Assembly: GCF_004341885.1 (NCBI RefSeq)
Contig: NZ_SLVX01000017.1
Location: 1 to 64,000, forward strand
Length of the DNA: 64,000 bases
Direction: 5' to 3'
Source of the DNA: Shinella granuli
Lineage (GTDB): Bacteria; Pseudomonadota; Alphaproteobacteria; Rhizobiales; Rhizobiaceae
A program made the translations under genes and the position numbers. The notes beneath the pieces were generated by a model, which had not been told where the DNA came from, did no database searches, and saw only the letters and a program-made list of their open reading frames with translations. Of this stretch, positions 42,301 to 51,790 are shown one piece after another (within the stretch, counting starts at the first letter, position 1; every line of letters starts with the position of its first letter).

Positions 42301-42513
42301 CCGCGCGGCATGCGGCTGCCGTTAGCGCACTGAAAAATATGACTTATTATATTCCTCTATCGAATGATCTTCCCGGTTGGCTTTTCGGGCGGACTCCGCC
42401 ACACTCGCCTGCGGCAAGATCGCGCCTCGCACAGGCCGTGGCTTGCCAGTCAGATCTTCGCGATATAATGAGGACCCACATTAAATGGGTTTTCTGCAAC
42501 GGTGGAGACGGCG

Positions 42514-43599
42514 ATGAGCTCAGCGGGAAACAGGGCGGGCGGGGTGCTGCTGGCGGCGTTGGCAATTTGCGCCGCCGCCTGGCCGGCATGGGCCGATGGG
42601 GCGCCAAGGCCGGTGCACACCGCCGCCGTGCATTTCGAAGAGCGTGAGCAGACCGTCACCGTCACGGGGGAAGTGGTCGCGCGGGTGGAGACGGATCTTT
42701 CCTTCCGCGTCGGGGGGCGCATCACCGGCTGGTTCGTCGATGTCGGCGGCGTGGTCAAGGAAGGTCAAGTGCTGGCGCGGCTCGACCCCGAGGAGCAACG
42801 GGCCGACGTCGAGGCGGCGGAGGCCGGGGTGCGCGCGGCGGAAGCGCAGCTCAAGCTCGCCCGCGCCAATTTCGACCGCCAGAAATCCCTGCTGAGCGAC
42901 GGCATCAGCACCCGCCGCGATTTCGACGACGCCGAAACGGCCCTGCGCACGGCGGAAAGCGCCCGCGAAGCGGCGATCGCCCAGCGCGACACGGCGAAGG
43001 AGGTGCTGTCCTATACCGAACTGCGCGCGCCCGCCGACGGCATCGTCACCGCGCGCCTTGCCGAGACGGGGCAGGTGGCGCAGGCGGCGCAGACCATGTT
43101 CACAATCGCCGATACCGGCCCGCGCGACGCGGTCTTCGATGTCTACGAATCGCTGTTCTTCGCCCAGCCGGCGGAGGACGGCGTGGTCGTCACCCTGCTC
43201 AGCGACGACAGGGTGCGCACGACCGGCAATGTGCGCGAGGTCTCGCCGACGATCGATGCGCAGACCGGCACGGTGCGCGTCAAGATCGCCATGGACCGCA
43301 CGCCGCCGGAAATGACGCTCGGCTCCTCGGTCGTCGGCGTCGGTGCGCTGGCGCCGCGCCGGGTGGCGGTGGTGCCCTGGCAGTCGCTGTCGGCGGGCCT
43401 TGATGGCAAGCCGGCGCTGTGGATCGTCGACAAGGCGAACAGCACGGTGGACCTGCGTCCGGTCGAGGTGCTCTCCTTCGAGACGGGCGCCGCGCTGCTT
43501 TCGGGCGGCATTGAGGAGGGGGAGACCTACGTCGCCGACGGCACGAAGCTGCTCCGGCCCGGCCAGACCGTCAGCGCGATCGAAGGAACCGCCCGATGA
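42514..43599 (+). CDS. RND efflux periplasmic adaptor 1
   Basis: This 361-residue membrane-fusion protein starts at the ATG at 42514 with GGTGGAG upstream. It has a signal peptide (A-A-L-A-I-C-A-A-A-W-P-A-W-A). The biotinyl-lipoyl half-motifs are V-G-G-R-I-T-G-W-F-V-D-V-G and Y-T-E-L-R-A-P-A-D-G-I-V, with an alpha-helical hairpin between them and beta-barrel and membrane-proximal domains after. It overlaps the next gene by four bases (ATGA). Confidence 0.93.
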   Translation: MSSAGNRAGGVLLAALAICAAAWPAWADGAPRPVHTAAVHFEEREQTVTVTGEVVARVETDLSFRVGGRITGWFVDVGGVVKEGQVLARLDPEEQRADVEAAEAGVRAAEAQLKLARANFDRQKSLLSDGISTRRDFDDAETALRTAESAREAAIAQRDTAKEVLSYTELRAPADGIVTARLAETGQVAQAAQTMFTIADTGPRDAVFDVYESLFFAQPAEDGVVVTLLSDDRVRTTGNVREVSPTIDAQTGTVRVKIAMDRTPPEMTLGSSVVGVGALAPRRVAVVPWQSLSAGLDGKPALWIVDKANSTVDLRPVEVLSFETGAALLSGGIEEGETYVADGTKLLRPGQTVSAIEGTAR

Positions 43600-44669
43600 G
43601 GAGATCTGTCCTGTTCGCAACGGTCGCCATCGCCACCGCGGCGCTGGCCGGCTGCAAGAAGGAAGAGGAAGCCGCTGCGCCGCCGCGCCCGGTCCTGTCC
43701 ATGGTGGTTGCCCCGACCGCGCTGCCCGGCACGCGCTTTGCCGGCACGGTTCAGGCGAAGGTGCAGGCCGCGCTCGGTTCGCGCGTTTCCGGCCGCCTCG
43801 TCTCGCGCACCGTCCATGTCGGCGATCTCGTGAAGAAGGGCGACGCGCTCGCCGTGCTCGATGCGACGGCCTATGAGCTGGCCGTGCGCTCGGCGCGGGC
43901 CGAGCTTTCCAGCGCCGAGGCGACGCTTTCGAGCGCGATCGCCACCGAGGAGCGGCAGAAGACGCTGCTCCAGTCGAACGCCGCGGCCCAGGCCGCCGTC
44001 GAGAGCGCCGAACAGTCGCGCGAGGCGGCCGATGCCGGCCTGACGCGGGCGAAGACGGCGCTCGTGAAGGCGGAGGAACAGCTTTCCTATACCCGCATCC
44101 TTGCCGAATTCGACGGTGTCGTCGTGGCCACCGGTGCCGAGGTGGGGCAGACCGTCTCGCCCGGCGAGGCGATCGTCACGGTGGCGCGGCCCGACGAGCG
44201 CGATGCCGTGGTCGACATTCCGGAGACGGCGGAGGCCATCGCGCTCGGCAGCCGCTTCACCGTGTCCCTGCAGATCAACCCCGACGTCACGGTGAAGGGC
44301 GTGGTGCGCGAGGTCGCGCCGTCGGCTGATGCCGTCACGCGCACGCGGCGGGTGAAGATCGCGTTGGAAAACCCGCCGGATACGGTCCGCCTCGGCACGA
44401 CCATCACCGCCGAGCTCGAGGGGCCGGACCTCACCGCCATCATGATCCCGCAGACCGCCGTGCTTCAGAAAGATGGCAAGCCGCATGTCTGGCTGGTCGA
44501 TGGGGAGAAGGGCGAGGTGCATCTGGTACCGATCGAGACCGGTCCCGCTGTTGGGCGCGCCCTTCAGGTCGCGGACGGGCTGAAAGCCGGCGACCGCATT
44601 GCCACCGCCGGGGTGAACAGCCTCGAGGAAGGCCAGAAAATCAAGGTTGAAGACGAGGCAGGCCTATGA
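43596..44669 (+). CDS. RND efflux periplasmic adaptor 2 (lipoprotein)
   Basis: This 357-residue second adaptor has a lipoprotein signal ending L-A-G-C. The lipoyl halves are G-S-R-V-S-G-R-L-V-S-R-T-V-H-V-G-D and Y-T-R-I-L-A-E-F-D-G-V-V. It is homologous to the upstream adaptor but differs in anchor, being lipid-attached rather than soluble. It overlaps both neighbours by four bases, so the three products should be made in fixed ratio. Pumps with two different adaptors are known and often form mixed hexamers. Confidence 0.93.
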   Translation: MRRSVLFATVAIATAALAGCKKEEEAAAPPRPVLSMVVAPTALPGTRFAGTVQAKVQAALGSRVSGRLVSRTVHVGDLVKKGDALAVLDATAYELAVRSARAELSSAEATLSSAIATEERQKTLLQSNAAAQAAVESAEQSREAADAGLTRAKTALVKAEEQLSYTRILAEFDGVVVATGAEVGQTVSPGEAIVTVARPDERDAVVDIPETAEAIALGSRFTVSLQINPDVTVKGVVREVAPSADAVTRTRRVKIALENPPDTVRLGTTITAELEGPDLTAIMIPQTAVLQKDGKPHVWLVDGEKGEVHLVPIETGPAVGRALQVADGLKAGDRIATAGVNSLEEGQKIKVEDEAGL

Positions 44670-47600
44670 AGAAGTTCAACCTTTCGGACTGGGCGCTCGA
44701 TCATGCATCGCTCGTCTGGTACTTCATGATCGTCTTCGCGCTGCTCGGCTTCTTCACCTACCAGAATCTCGGCCGCGAGGAGGATCCCTCCTTCACCATC
44801 AAGACGATGACGATCAGTGCCGCCTGGCCCGGGGCCTCCGTGGAGGAGACGACGCTGCAGGTGACCGAGCGCATCGAGCGCAAGCTGGAGGAGCTGGAAT
44901 CGCTCGATTTCACCCGCAGCATCACGACGCCCGGCCAGACGCTGATCTTCGTCAACCTCAAGCCGACGACCCGCGCGCGCGACGTCGCCCCCACCTGGGT
45001 GACCGTGCGCAACATGATCAACGACATCAGGGGCGAATTCCCCTCCGGCGTCGTCGGCCCGGCCTTCAACGACCGTTTTGGCGACGTCTTCGGCAATATC
45101 TACGCCTTCACCGCCGATGGCCTCTCGCCGCGTCAGTTGCGCGATTATGTCGAGGATGCCCGCCGGCGCATCCTCACCGTGCCCAATATCGGCAAGGTCG
45201 ACCTCGTCGGCGCGCAGGATGAGGTGATCTATCTCGAATTCTCGACGCGCCAGCTTGCCGCGCTCGGCATTTCCACCCAAGAGGTGGTGTCCACGCTGCA
45301 GGCGCAGAATGCCGTTGCGCCCTCCGGCGTGGTGCAGGCCGGCGGCGAGCGCGTCAGCGTGCGTGTCGGCGGGCAGTTCAGCTCGGAGGCGAGCCTTCGC
45401 GACGTCAACCTGCGCGTCAACAACCGCTTCTTCCGCCTCAGCGATATCGCCACGATCACCCGCGGCTACGAGGACCCGCCTTCGGCACTCTTCCGCTTCA
45501 ACGGCGAACAGGCCATCGGCCTTGCCATCGGCATGAAGCAGGGCTCGAACCTTCTCGAATTCGGCGCGGCGGTTGAAAGGGAGATAGAGCTGCTTTCCCA
45601 TGAACTGCCGGTCGGCGTCGACGTGCATCTCGTCTCCGACCAGCCGAAGGTGGTCGAGGAGGCGGTATCGGGCTTCACGCGGGCGCTGTTCGAGGCCGTC
45701 GTCATCGTGCTTGCGGTCAGTTTCGTCAGCCTCGGCATCCGCGCCGGCCTCGTCGTGGCGCTGTCGATCCCGCTGACGCTCGCGATCACCTTCGTCTTCA
45801 TGTACTACGACGGCATATCGCTGCAGCGCATCTCGCTCGGCGCGCTCATCATCGCGCTCGGCCTGCTCGTCGACGATGCGATGATCGCCGTCGAGATGAT
45901 GGTGGCGCGGCTGGAAATGGGGGATTCGCTCAGGAAAGCGGCGACCTATGTCTATACGTCCACCGCCTTCCCCATGCTCACCGGCACGCTGGTGACGGTG
46001 GCGGGTTTCATCCCGATCGGCCTCAACAACAGCGCGGCCGGCGAGTTCACCTTCAGCCTCTTCGTCGTCATCGCCATCTCGCTCGTCGTCTCGTGGGTCG
46101 TCGCGGTCATCTTCGCGCCGCTGCTCGGCGTGACGATCCTGCCGAAGACGATGAAGAAGCATCACGAGGAAAAGGGCTGGTTCGCCCGCAGCTTCGCGCG
46201 CCTGCTCGATGTCTGCATGCACTGGAAATGGACGACCATCGTCGCGACCGTGCTGGTCTTCGGCGTGTCGGTCTTCGCCATGCGCTTCGTGCAGGAACAA
46301 TTCTTCCCGTCTTCCGACCGGCCGGAGCTCATCATCGACTGGTCGCTGCCGCAGAATGCCTCGATCGCCGAGACCAATGCGCAGATCGCCAGGCTGGAGG
46401 AGGAAAAGCTCAAGGGCAACCCGGATATCGAACGCTGGTCCTCCTATGTCGGGCAGGGCGCGGTGCGCTTCCTCCTGTCCTTCGACGTGCAGCCGCCGTC
46501 GCCCGCCTTCGGCCAGACGGTCATCGTCAGCAAGGACCTGGAGGCGCGCGACCGCCTCAGGGCCGATCTCCAGGCCTATCTGCGCGAGACCTTCGTCGGC
46601 ACGGATGCGCTGGTGAAGCTGCTCGACATCGGCCCGCCGGTCGGCCGGCCGATCCAGTACCGCGTCAGCGGTCCGGATATCCAGGAGGTGCGCAAGCAGG
46701 CGCTCGCCTTCGGCGAACTCATCGGCAAGGACACCCGGCTCGGGGATGTCGTCTACGACTGGAACGAGCCGGCCCGCGTGGTGAAGGTCGACGTGCTGCA
46801 GGACAAGGCCCGCCAGCTCGGCGTCACCTCGCAGGACATCGCCTCCGCCCTGAACGGCGTCGTCGGCGGCACGACCGTCACCCAGATCCGCGACGACGTC
46901 TACCTGATCGACGTCATCGGCCGGGCGCGAGCCGCCGAGCGCGAATCCATCGAGACGCTGCGCCAGCTCCAGCTGCCGACGGCCAACGGCACCTCCGTGC
47001 CGCTCGCCGCGGTGGCGAACTTCCGCTACGAGATGGAGCAGCCGGTCGTCTGGCGCCGCTCGCGCCAGCCGACCATCACCGTCAAGGCCAGCATCACCGG
47101 CGGCGTGCAGCCGGCAACGATCGTCTCGCAGATGGAAAAGGACGTTGCCGCCTTCCAGGCGCAGATGCCCTCCGGCTATGAGGTCGCGGTCGGCGGCACG
47201 GTGGAGGAAAGCGCCGACAGCCAGGCGCCGATCGTCGCGGTCGTGCCGCTCATGCTGTTTGCCATGGCGACGATCCTGATGCTCCAGCTCCAGAGTTTCT
47301 CGCGGCTCTTCCTCGTCTTCGCCGTGGCGCCGCTGGCGCTCATCGGGGTGGTCATCGCGCTGCTCGGCAGCGGGGCGCCGCTCGGCTTCGTCGCCATTCT
47401 CGGCGTGCTGGCGCTGATTGGCATCCTCATCCGCAACTCGGTCATCCTCGTCGTGCAGATCGAGGACCTGAGGCGCGAGGGCATGCATGCCTGGAAGGCC
47501 GTGCGCGAAGCGACGGAACACCGCATGCGGCCGATCATGCTGACGGCGGCGGCAGCCAGCCTCGCGCTCATCCCCATTTCCCGCGAGGTGTTCTGGGGGC

Positions 47601-47743
47601 CGATGGCCTATGCCATGATGGGCGGCATCATCGTCGGCACGGTGCTGACGCTGCTCTTCCTGCCGGCGCTCTACGTCGCCTGGTTCCGCATCAAGCCGGA
47701 GGCGGCGGAGGAGCCGGCGCCCGAGCCCATCGAGGCGGCTTAG
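44666..47743 (+). CDS. RND efflux pump inner-membrane transporter
   Basis: This 1025-residue protein of the AcrB/HAE-1 type has the expected first membrane segment (L-V-W-Y-F-M-I-V-F-A-L-L-G), two large periplasmic loops and a second cluster of membrane segments. The proton-relay region in segment 4 reads A-L-G-L-L-V-D-D-A-M-I-A-V-E-M, with the paired Asp. W-P-G-A-S near residue 50 is another family mark. The operon lacks an outer-membrane factor; the orphan at 33643-35067 is one possible partner. Substrates are not predictable. Confidence 0.95.
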   Translation: MKKFNLSDWALDHASLVWYFMIVFALLGFFTYQNLGREEDPSFTIKTMTISAAWPGASVEETTLQVTERIERKLEELESLDFTRSITTPGQTLIFVNLKPTTRARDVAPTWVTVRNMINDIRGEFPSGVVGPAFNDRFGDVFGNIYAFTADGLSPRQLRDYVEDARRRILTVPNIGKVDLVGAQDEVIYLEFSTRQLAALGISTQEVVSTLQAQNAVAPSGVVQAGGERVSVRVGGQFSSEASLRDVNLRVNNRFFRLSDIATITRGYEDPPSALFRFNGEQAIGLAIGMKQGSNLLEFGAAVEREIELLSHELPVGVDVHLVSDQPKVVEEAVSGFTRALFEAVVIVLAVSFVSLGIRAGLVVALSIPLTLAITFVFMYYDGISLQRISLGALIIALGLLVDDAMIAVEMMVARLEMGDSLRKAATYVYTSTAFPMLTGTLVTVAGFIPIGLNNSAAGEFTFSLFVVIAISLVVSWVVAVIFAPLLGVTILPKTMKKHHEEKGWFARSFARLLDVCMHWKWTTIVATVLVFGVSVFAMRFVQEQFFPSSDRPELIIDWSLPQNASIAETNAQIARLEEEKLKGNPDIERWSSYVGQGAVRFLLSFDVQPPSPAFGQTVIVSKDLEARDRLRADLQAYLRETFVGTDALVKLLDIGPPVGRPIQYRVSGPDIQEVRKQALAFGELIGKDTRLGDVVYDWNEPARVVKVDVLQDKARQLGVTSQDIASALNGVVGGTTVTQIRDDVYLIDVIGRARAAERESIETLRQLQLPTANGTSVPLAAVANFRYEMEQPVVWRRSRQPTITVKASITGGVQPATIVSQMEKDVAAFQAQMPSGYEVAVGGTVEESADSQAPIVAVVPLMLFAMATILMLQLQSFSRLFLVFAVAPLALIGVVIALLGSGAPLGFVAILGVLALIGILIRNSVILVVQIEDLRREGMHAWKAVREATEHRMRPIMLTAAAASLALIPISREVFWGPMAYAMMGGIIVGTVLTLLFLPALYVAWFRIKPEAAEEPAPEPIEAA

Positions 47744-48211
47744 GGCGATCCGGTCGGGCCTGCGCGGCGATTGCACCCCTCGCAGGCGTGAAAATCAGGC
47801 CCCCATATTTTTGCCCATCTCCCCCGTCACTGCTTTTGGGCGACAGGCCGCTTCCGGAAGGTCAGAGCCGGGCAAGGCATGGATATAAACTGCGAAATCG
47901 GGGGCGCGTTCATTGTCGGGCGGGCGGAGGAAAAGTTGCGTTCTTTTTGTCGCACCCCCTCTGAAAAAGCTGGTGGAAAAAGTTGATTTCCAACGCCAAA
48001 GCGCCAGCCGACTTTTCAGAACGTAACGAATGTGCAAGGGATTTGCTCCATGGTGTCGGCGGGGGCCGCATGGATTTGTGTGGTGGGACTAAGGTTTGGT
48101 CATGGGACTTGACGAGACATTGGAACTGCATGTCTATGGCACCCTGTCGTGGCAAGCGGCTGGCTCTTGCCCCGTGCCTTGTGAGGTACGGTCGAAGGGA
48201 AATGCTAAGTG
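47744..48211. other. 468-base intergenic region before the capsule genes
   Basis: Just after the pump gene an inverted repeat GCCTGCG (47758-47764) with CGCAGGC (47781-47787) could act as a weak terminator. The remainder is AT-richer than the flanks and probably holds the promoter of the polysaccharide export gene. I see no supported gene here. Confidence 0.4.
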
Positions 48212-49429
48212 ATGATCGCAATTGAAGACGTGGGCACGCCGCGCAGGCTTTTGGGCGCATTTGCGCGGATTCTTGCGGCGGGTGCCCTGTTGACGCTGGC
48301 CGGCTGCGTGGTCCCGAGCGACGGCCCGCTGACCCATGAGGTCCTTTCTGCCGGCGCGGACGGCAAGTCCTACGAGATTCCCCAGACCAAGCTGGTTTTC
48401 GACGTCGTGAACGTCGACCAGCGCGTCGCCAACAGCGTCAGCGCGGCCAAGCGCTATGGCCTGTCCAGCACCTTCGGCTTCGGCGGTGGCGGCGGCACGC
48501 CGGTCATCGGTGTCGGCGATCATCTGGAAGTCACGATCTTCGAAGCGGGTCCGGACGGCCTGTTCTCCACCACCGAGCGCAAGTCGACGACGATCCCGGT
48601 CATCGTGCAGCCGGATGGCCACGGCCAGATCCCCTATGTCGGTTCCGTGCGTTTCGCCGGCATGACGATCGATTCGGCGCGCGCCACGATCGTCGATGCA
48701 CTGAAGGCGAAGGCCGTCGAGCCGGATGTCATCGTTTCCATGGCGGGCAATGCCTCGCGTACCGTTTCCATCCAGGGCGACGTCAACAAGTCGGGCATCG
48801 TGCCGCTCGGCCTCAGCGGCCAGCATCTCAGCGAAGTGATCGCCATGGCCGGCGGTGCCGCCAAGCCGCCCTACGACACCTATGTCAGCCTCAAGCGCGG
48901 CGGCAAGTCGCGCAGCGTGCTGCTCCAGTCGGTCATCGACAATCCGAAGGACGACATCTACGTCAAGCCGGACGACCAGATCTACCTGACCTATGATCCG
49001 CAGACCTTCGCGGCGCTCGGCCAGACGAAGAAGCCCGGCAAGATCCGGTTCGATGCGGCCAAGCTCAGCCTCGTCGAGGCGGCGGCGCTCGCCGGCGGCG
49101 GCAATGTCGCGACGGCCGATCCGAAGGGCTATTTCGTCTTCCGCTACGAGGATGAGAACGTCTATCGCAGCGTCGTCGGCGACGACCGGTTCCGGGACCT
49201 CATCGCGCGCGGCATGGTGGCGGATTCGGAAGGGCGCTATCCGATCGTCTATCGCCTCGATCTCGGCGCGACGCAGAGCTACATCGTCGCGCAGAACTTC
49301 CCCGTGCGGAACAAGGACGTCGTCTATCTGGCGCGCCACGTCGCAACGGATCTTGCGAAGTTCCTGACGATCGTTTCCAGCGGTTCGAGTGCGGCCTACA
49401 ATATCCAGCGGACGGCTGACCTGCTCTGA
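48212..49429 (+). CDS. Polysaccharide export lipoprotein (OPX/Wza-KpsD family)
   Basis: This 405-residue outer-membrane protein starts at the ATG at 48212; an overlapping GTG at 48209 is possible. The lipobox is L-T-L-A-G-C. The polysaccharide-export domain begins at V-I-G-V-G-D-H-L-E-V-T-I-F-E-A-G and continues with two SLBB-like repeats (V-S-I-Q-G-D-V-N-K-S-G and the A-A-L-A-G-G region). It would be the outer-membrane channel for the capsule exporter encoded by the following genes. Confidence 0.93.
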   Translation: MIAIEDVGTPRRLLGAFARILAAGALLTLAGCVVPSDGPLTHEVLSAGADGKSYEIPQTKLVFDVVNVDQRVANSVSAAKRYGLSSTFGFGGGGGTPVIGVGDHLEVTIFEAGPDGLFSTTERKSTTIPVIVQPDGHGQIPYVGSVRFAGMTIDSARATIVDALKAKAVEPDVIVSMAGNASRTVSIQGDVNKSGIVPLGLSGQHLSEVIAMAGGAAKPPYDTYVSLKRGGKSRSVLLQSVIDNPKDDIYVKPDDQIYLTYDPQTFAALGQTKKPGKIRFDAAKLSLVEAAALAGGGNVATADPKGYFVFRYEDENVYRSVVGDDRFRDLIARGMVADSEGRYPIVYRLDLGATQSYIVAQNFPVRNKDVVYLARHVATDLAKFLTIVSSGSSAAYNIQRTADLL

Positions 49430-49432
49430 CAG

Positions 49433-49448
49433 GCGGGCTTCGGCCCGC
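49433..49448 (+). terminator. UUCG hairpin after the OPX gene
   Basis: GCGGGC-TTCG-GCCCGC is a 6-bp stem with a stable TTCG loop, three bases after the stop codon. No T tract follows, so it is more likely an mRNA-protecting or attenuating element than a full terminator. Confidence 0.4.
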
Positions 49449-49586
49449 TGATGCGGCGATGCCTGCGCGGTGGCCGACGGCGCGCAGGCGAAAGCGTTTT
49501 CGCTTTTGTTTCAGCGCAATTGCGGGCACAAAACGGCCTCGCACTTTGCTGGAATTGCTTCAGCCGGAATGGCTTTCGAGGACTGC

Positions 49587-51614
49587 ATGGCCGGCCAGGC
49601 ACGCAAAACCTATGCGCTTCTTTCCTTCGGGCTGTGGCAGCAGCGGGCCGATGTCGCGCGCCTGCTCGATGCCGAGATCGTCGCCTGGCCCTTTGCGCTG
49701 CCCGGCCGCATCGACGGGTTCATCGGCTGGGGACGCCGGTCGTCCGGCCGCCGGGCCGTGCGACTTGCGGCGCGCACCGGCAAGGAGGTCATCAGCCTTG
49801 AGGACGGCTTCCTGCGCGGCTTTGCAGCGGGGCGAGGGGAACCGAGCCATTCCTATGTGATCGACCGGGAAGGTATCTATTTCGATGCGCGCCATCCGAG
49901 CGGCCTCGACCGGCTGCTGTCGCAGCCGGTAACTGACGCCGCCGCGCTCGCACGCGCCGGCGGGTTGATGGCGCGGCTGCGCAACGCGCGCCTGTCGAAA
50001 TACAACAACAGCCCGGTGCTGACGCCGGCGGCCGCCGGCGTACCGCATGGCCGGCCTTTCGTCCTGCTCGTCGATCAGGTGGCCGGCGATGCTTCCATTG
50101 CCGGGGCAGGGGCGAGCGCGGCGAGTTTCCGCACCATGCTGGAGCATGCGGTCGGCCATCATCCGGGAAAGACGCTGGTCGTGCGCACCCATCCCGCGGC
50201 GGGCGACCGCAGCCTCCTGCGGCAGGCGGCGAACGCGCTCGGTGTCGAGATCGTCGTGCCCCCGCGCATGAACCCCTGGCCGCTGCTGGAAGAGGCCGAC
50301 TGCGTCTATACGGTGTCGAGCCAGCTCGGCTTCGAGGCGCTGATGGCTGAGCGGCCCGTCCATTGTTTCGGCACGACCTATTATTCCGGCCGTGGTCTCA
50401 CGGTCGATCACGATCAACTGTCGCCCGCCCGCCCGCCGGCCTCGCTCGAACAGGTTTTCCACGCGGCCTATATCGACTATTCGCACTATCTCGACCTGCA
50501 TACGCGCCAGCCCTGTACGCCGGAGCGGGCGGTCGAACAGGCGATCACGGTGCGCGATCAGCGTGCCCGTATTGCGCGCAAGGTCTTCACCGCCGGCTTT
50601 TCTCCGTGGAAGCGCAGGGCCATGACGCCCTTCCTGAAGGGCATGGCGGGCGATCCGGTCCATGCCCGTTCGCTCGAAGCGGCGGCCGCTGCGGCGAGAG
50701 CGTCCGATGGCGTCGTCGCGCTCTGGGGAAGCGATGCGGCGCTGCCGGCCGACGTGCCGGCCATGCGGCTCGAAGACGGGTTCATCCGGTCCCGCGGGCT
50801 TGGCGTAGACCTCGCCATGCCGTCCTCTATCGCACTCGATGGCGAGCACGTCTATTACGATGCGCGGGGCGAAAGCCGGCTGGAGGCGCTGATCGTGCAT
50901 GGCACGGTCGATGAGGGCCTGCGGCGGCGGGCGGGCGATCTCATACGCCTTCTGGTCCAGCGCGGCGTCTCCAAATACAATCTCGGCACCGCTGCCGACC
51001 TGCCGACGGTTGCCGAAGGGCGTGTGAAAATCCTGGTGCCGGGGCAGGTGGAGAAGGATGCGTCCATCCGCTACGGTTCTCCCGTGGTGCGCTCCAATGC
51101 CGATCTCGTGCGCGCCGTGCGGGCGCTCTTTCCCGATGCCTTCATCGTCTACAAGGCGCATCCGGACGTGGTTTCCGGCGTGCGCGACGGCGGCGCCGAG
51201 CCGCAGGAGGCCGATCTCGTCGTTCGAAGCGGCGATATCCTGCAATGGATCGGCTGGGCGGACCGGATAGAGACGATGACCTCGTTGGCAGGCTTCGAGG
51301 CGCTCTTGCGCGGCAAGGCGGTGGGCGTGCATGGCGCGCCGTTCTATGCCGGCTGGGGCCTGACCGACGACCGCCTGCCCATTCCCCGGCGCGTGCGCCG
51401 CGTCGATCTTGAGGCCCTGGTGGCCGAAAGCCTCATCCGCTACCCGCTTTATATCCATCCTCTCAGTGGCTTGCCGTGCCGTCCGGAGGATTTGGTTGAA
51501 GAAATTTCGGGCGCCGCCATGAAAACGCCCGGAGTCGGGCGGAAGCTCCTTTTGTGTGCGGCGCAACAAATCAACCGCGTGGGGGTGTTGCTTCGCGACT
51601 CGCGGTTGCGGTAA
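49587..51614 (+). CDS. kpsC: Capsule polysaccharide Kdo-linker glycosyltransferase (KpsC family)
   Basis: This 675-residue protein is read from the ATG at 49587 with GAGGA just upstream; an ATG at 49569 is an alternative. It has two homologous halves, each with the L-E-D-G-F motif (residues near 66 and 390), K-Y-N and D-x-S motifs, matching the dual beta-Kdo transferases KpsC that build the poly-Kdo linker on the lipid anchor. The second half carries V-L-V-P-G-Q-V-E-K-D-A-S and Y-K-A-H-P-D. It works with KpsS before export. Confidence 0.9.
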   Translation: MAGQARKTYALLSFGLWQQRADVARLLDAEIVAWPFALPGRIDGFIGWGRRSSGRRAVRLAARTGKEVISLEDGFLRGFAAGRGEPSHSYVIDREGIYFDARHPSGLDRLLSQPVTDAAALARAGGLMARLRNARLSKYNNSPVLTPAAAGVPHGRPFVLLVDQVAGDASIAGAGASAASFRTMLEHAVGHHPGKTLVVRTHPAAGDRSLLRQAANALGVEIVVPPRMNPWPLLEEADCVYTVSSQLGFEALMAERPVHCFGTTYYSGRGLTVDHDQLSPARPPASLEQVFHAAYIDYSHYLDLHTRQPCTPERAVEQAITVRDQRARIARKVFTAGFSPWKRRAMTPFLKGMAGDPVHARSLEAAAAAARASDGVVALWGSDAALPADVPAMRLEDGFIRSRGLGVDLAMPSSIALDGEHVYYDARGESRLEALIVHGTVDEGLRRRAGDLIRLLVQRGVSKYNLGTAADLPTVAEGRVKILVPGQVEKDASIRYGSPVVRSNADLVRAVRALFPDAFIVYKAHPDVVSGVRDGGAEPQEADLVVRSGDILQWIGWADRIETMTSLAGFEALLRGKAVGVHGAPFYAGWGLTDDRLPIPRRVRRVDLEALVAESLIRYPLYIHPLSGLPCRPEDLVEEISGAAMKTPGVGRKLLLCAAQQINRVGVLLRDSRLR

Positions 51615-51790
51615 AAGACGGTCAGAAAAGTGGGAACATATCCGAGTCGCTGTCTTTTGCGCAGCAGGCCCGTTCGGGCCGGGGGATCGGCGACAAAATC
51701 GGGGAGTACGGCAGATATGGTTGCTAAGACGGCGCCTTTATGCGAATACCATTCCACCCAGCAGCATAATCTGAGTTGAGCCGACCTGTC

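Noticed and set aside
44564-47776. Minus-strand reading frame of 1070 codons
   Set aside because: It is the shadow of the RND pump gene, and its composition is dominated by Asp, Arg and His as expected from an antisense frame.
47983-48225. Small reading frames before the OPX gene
   Set aside because: They lack ribosome-binding sites and recognisable composition, and one overlaps the true start of the OPX gene.
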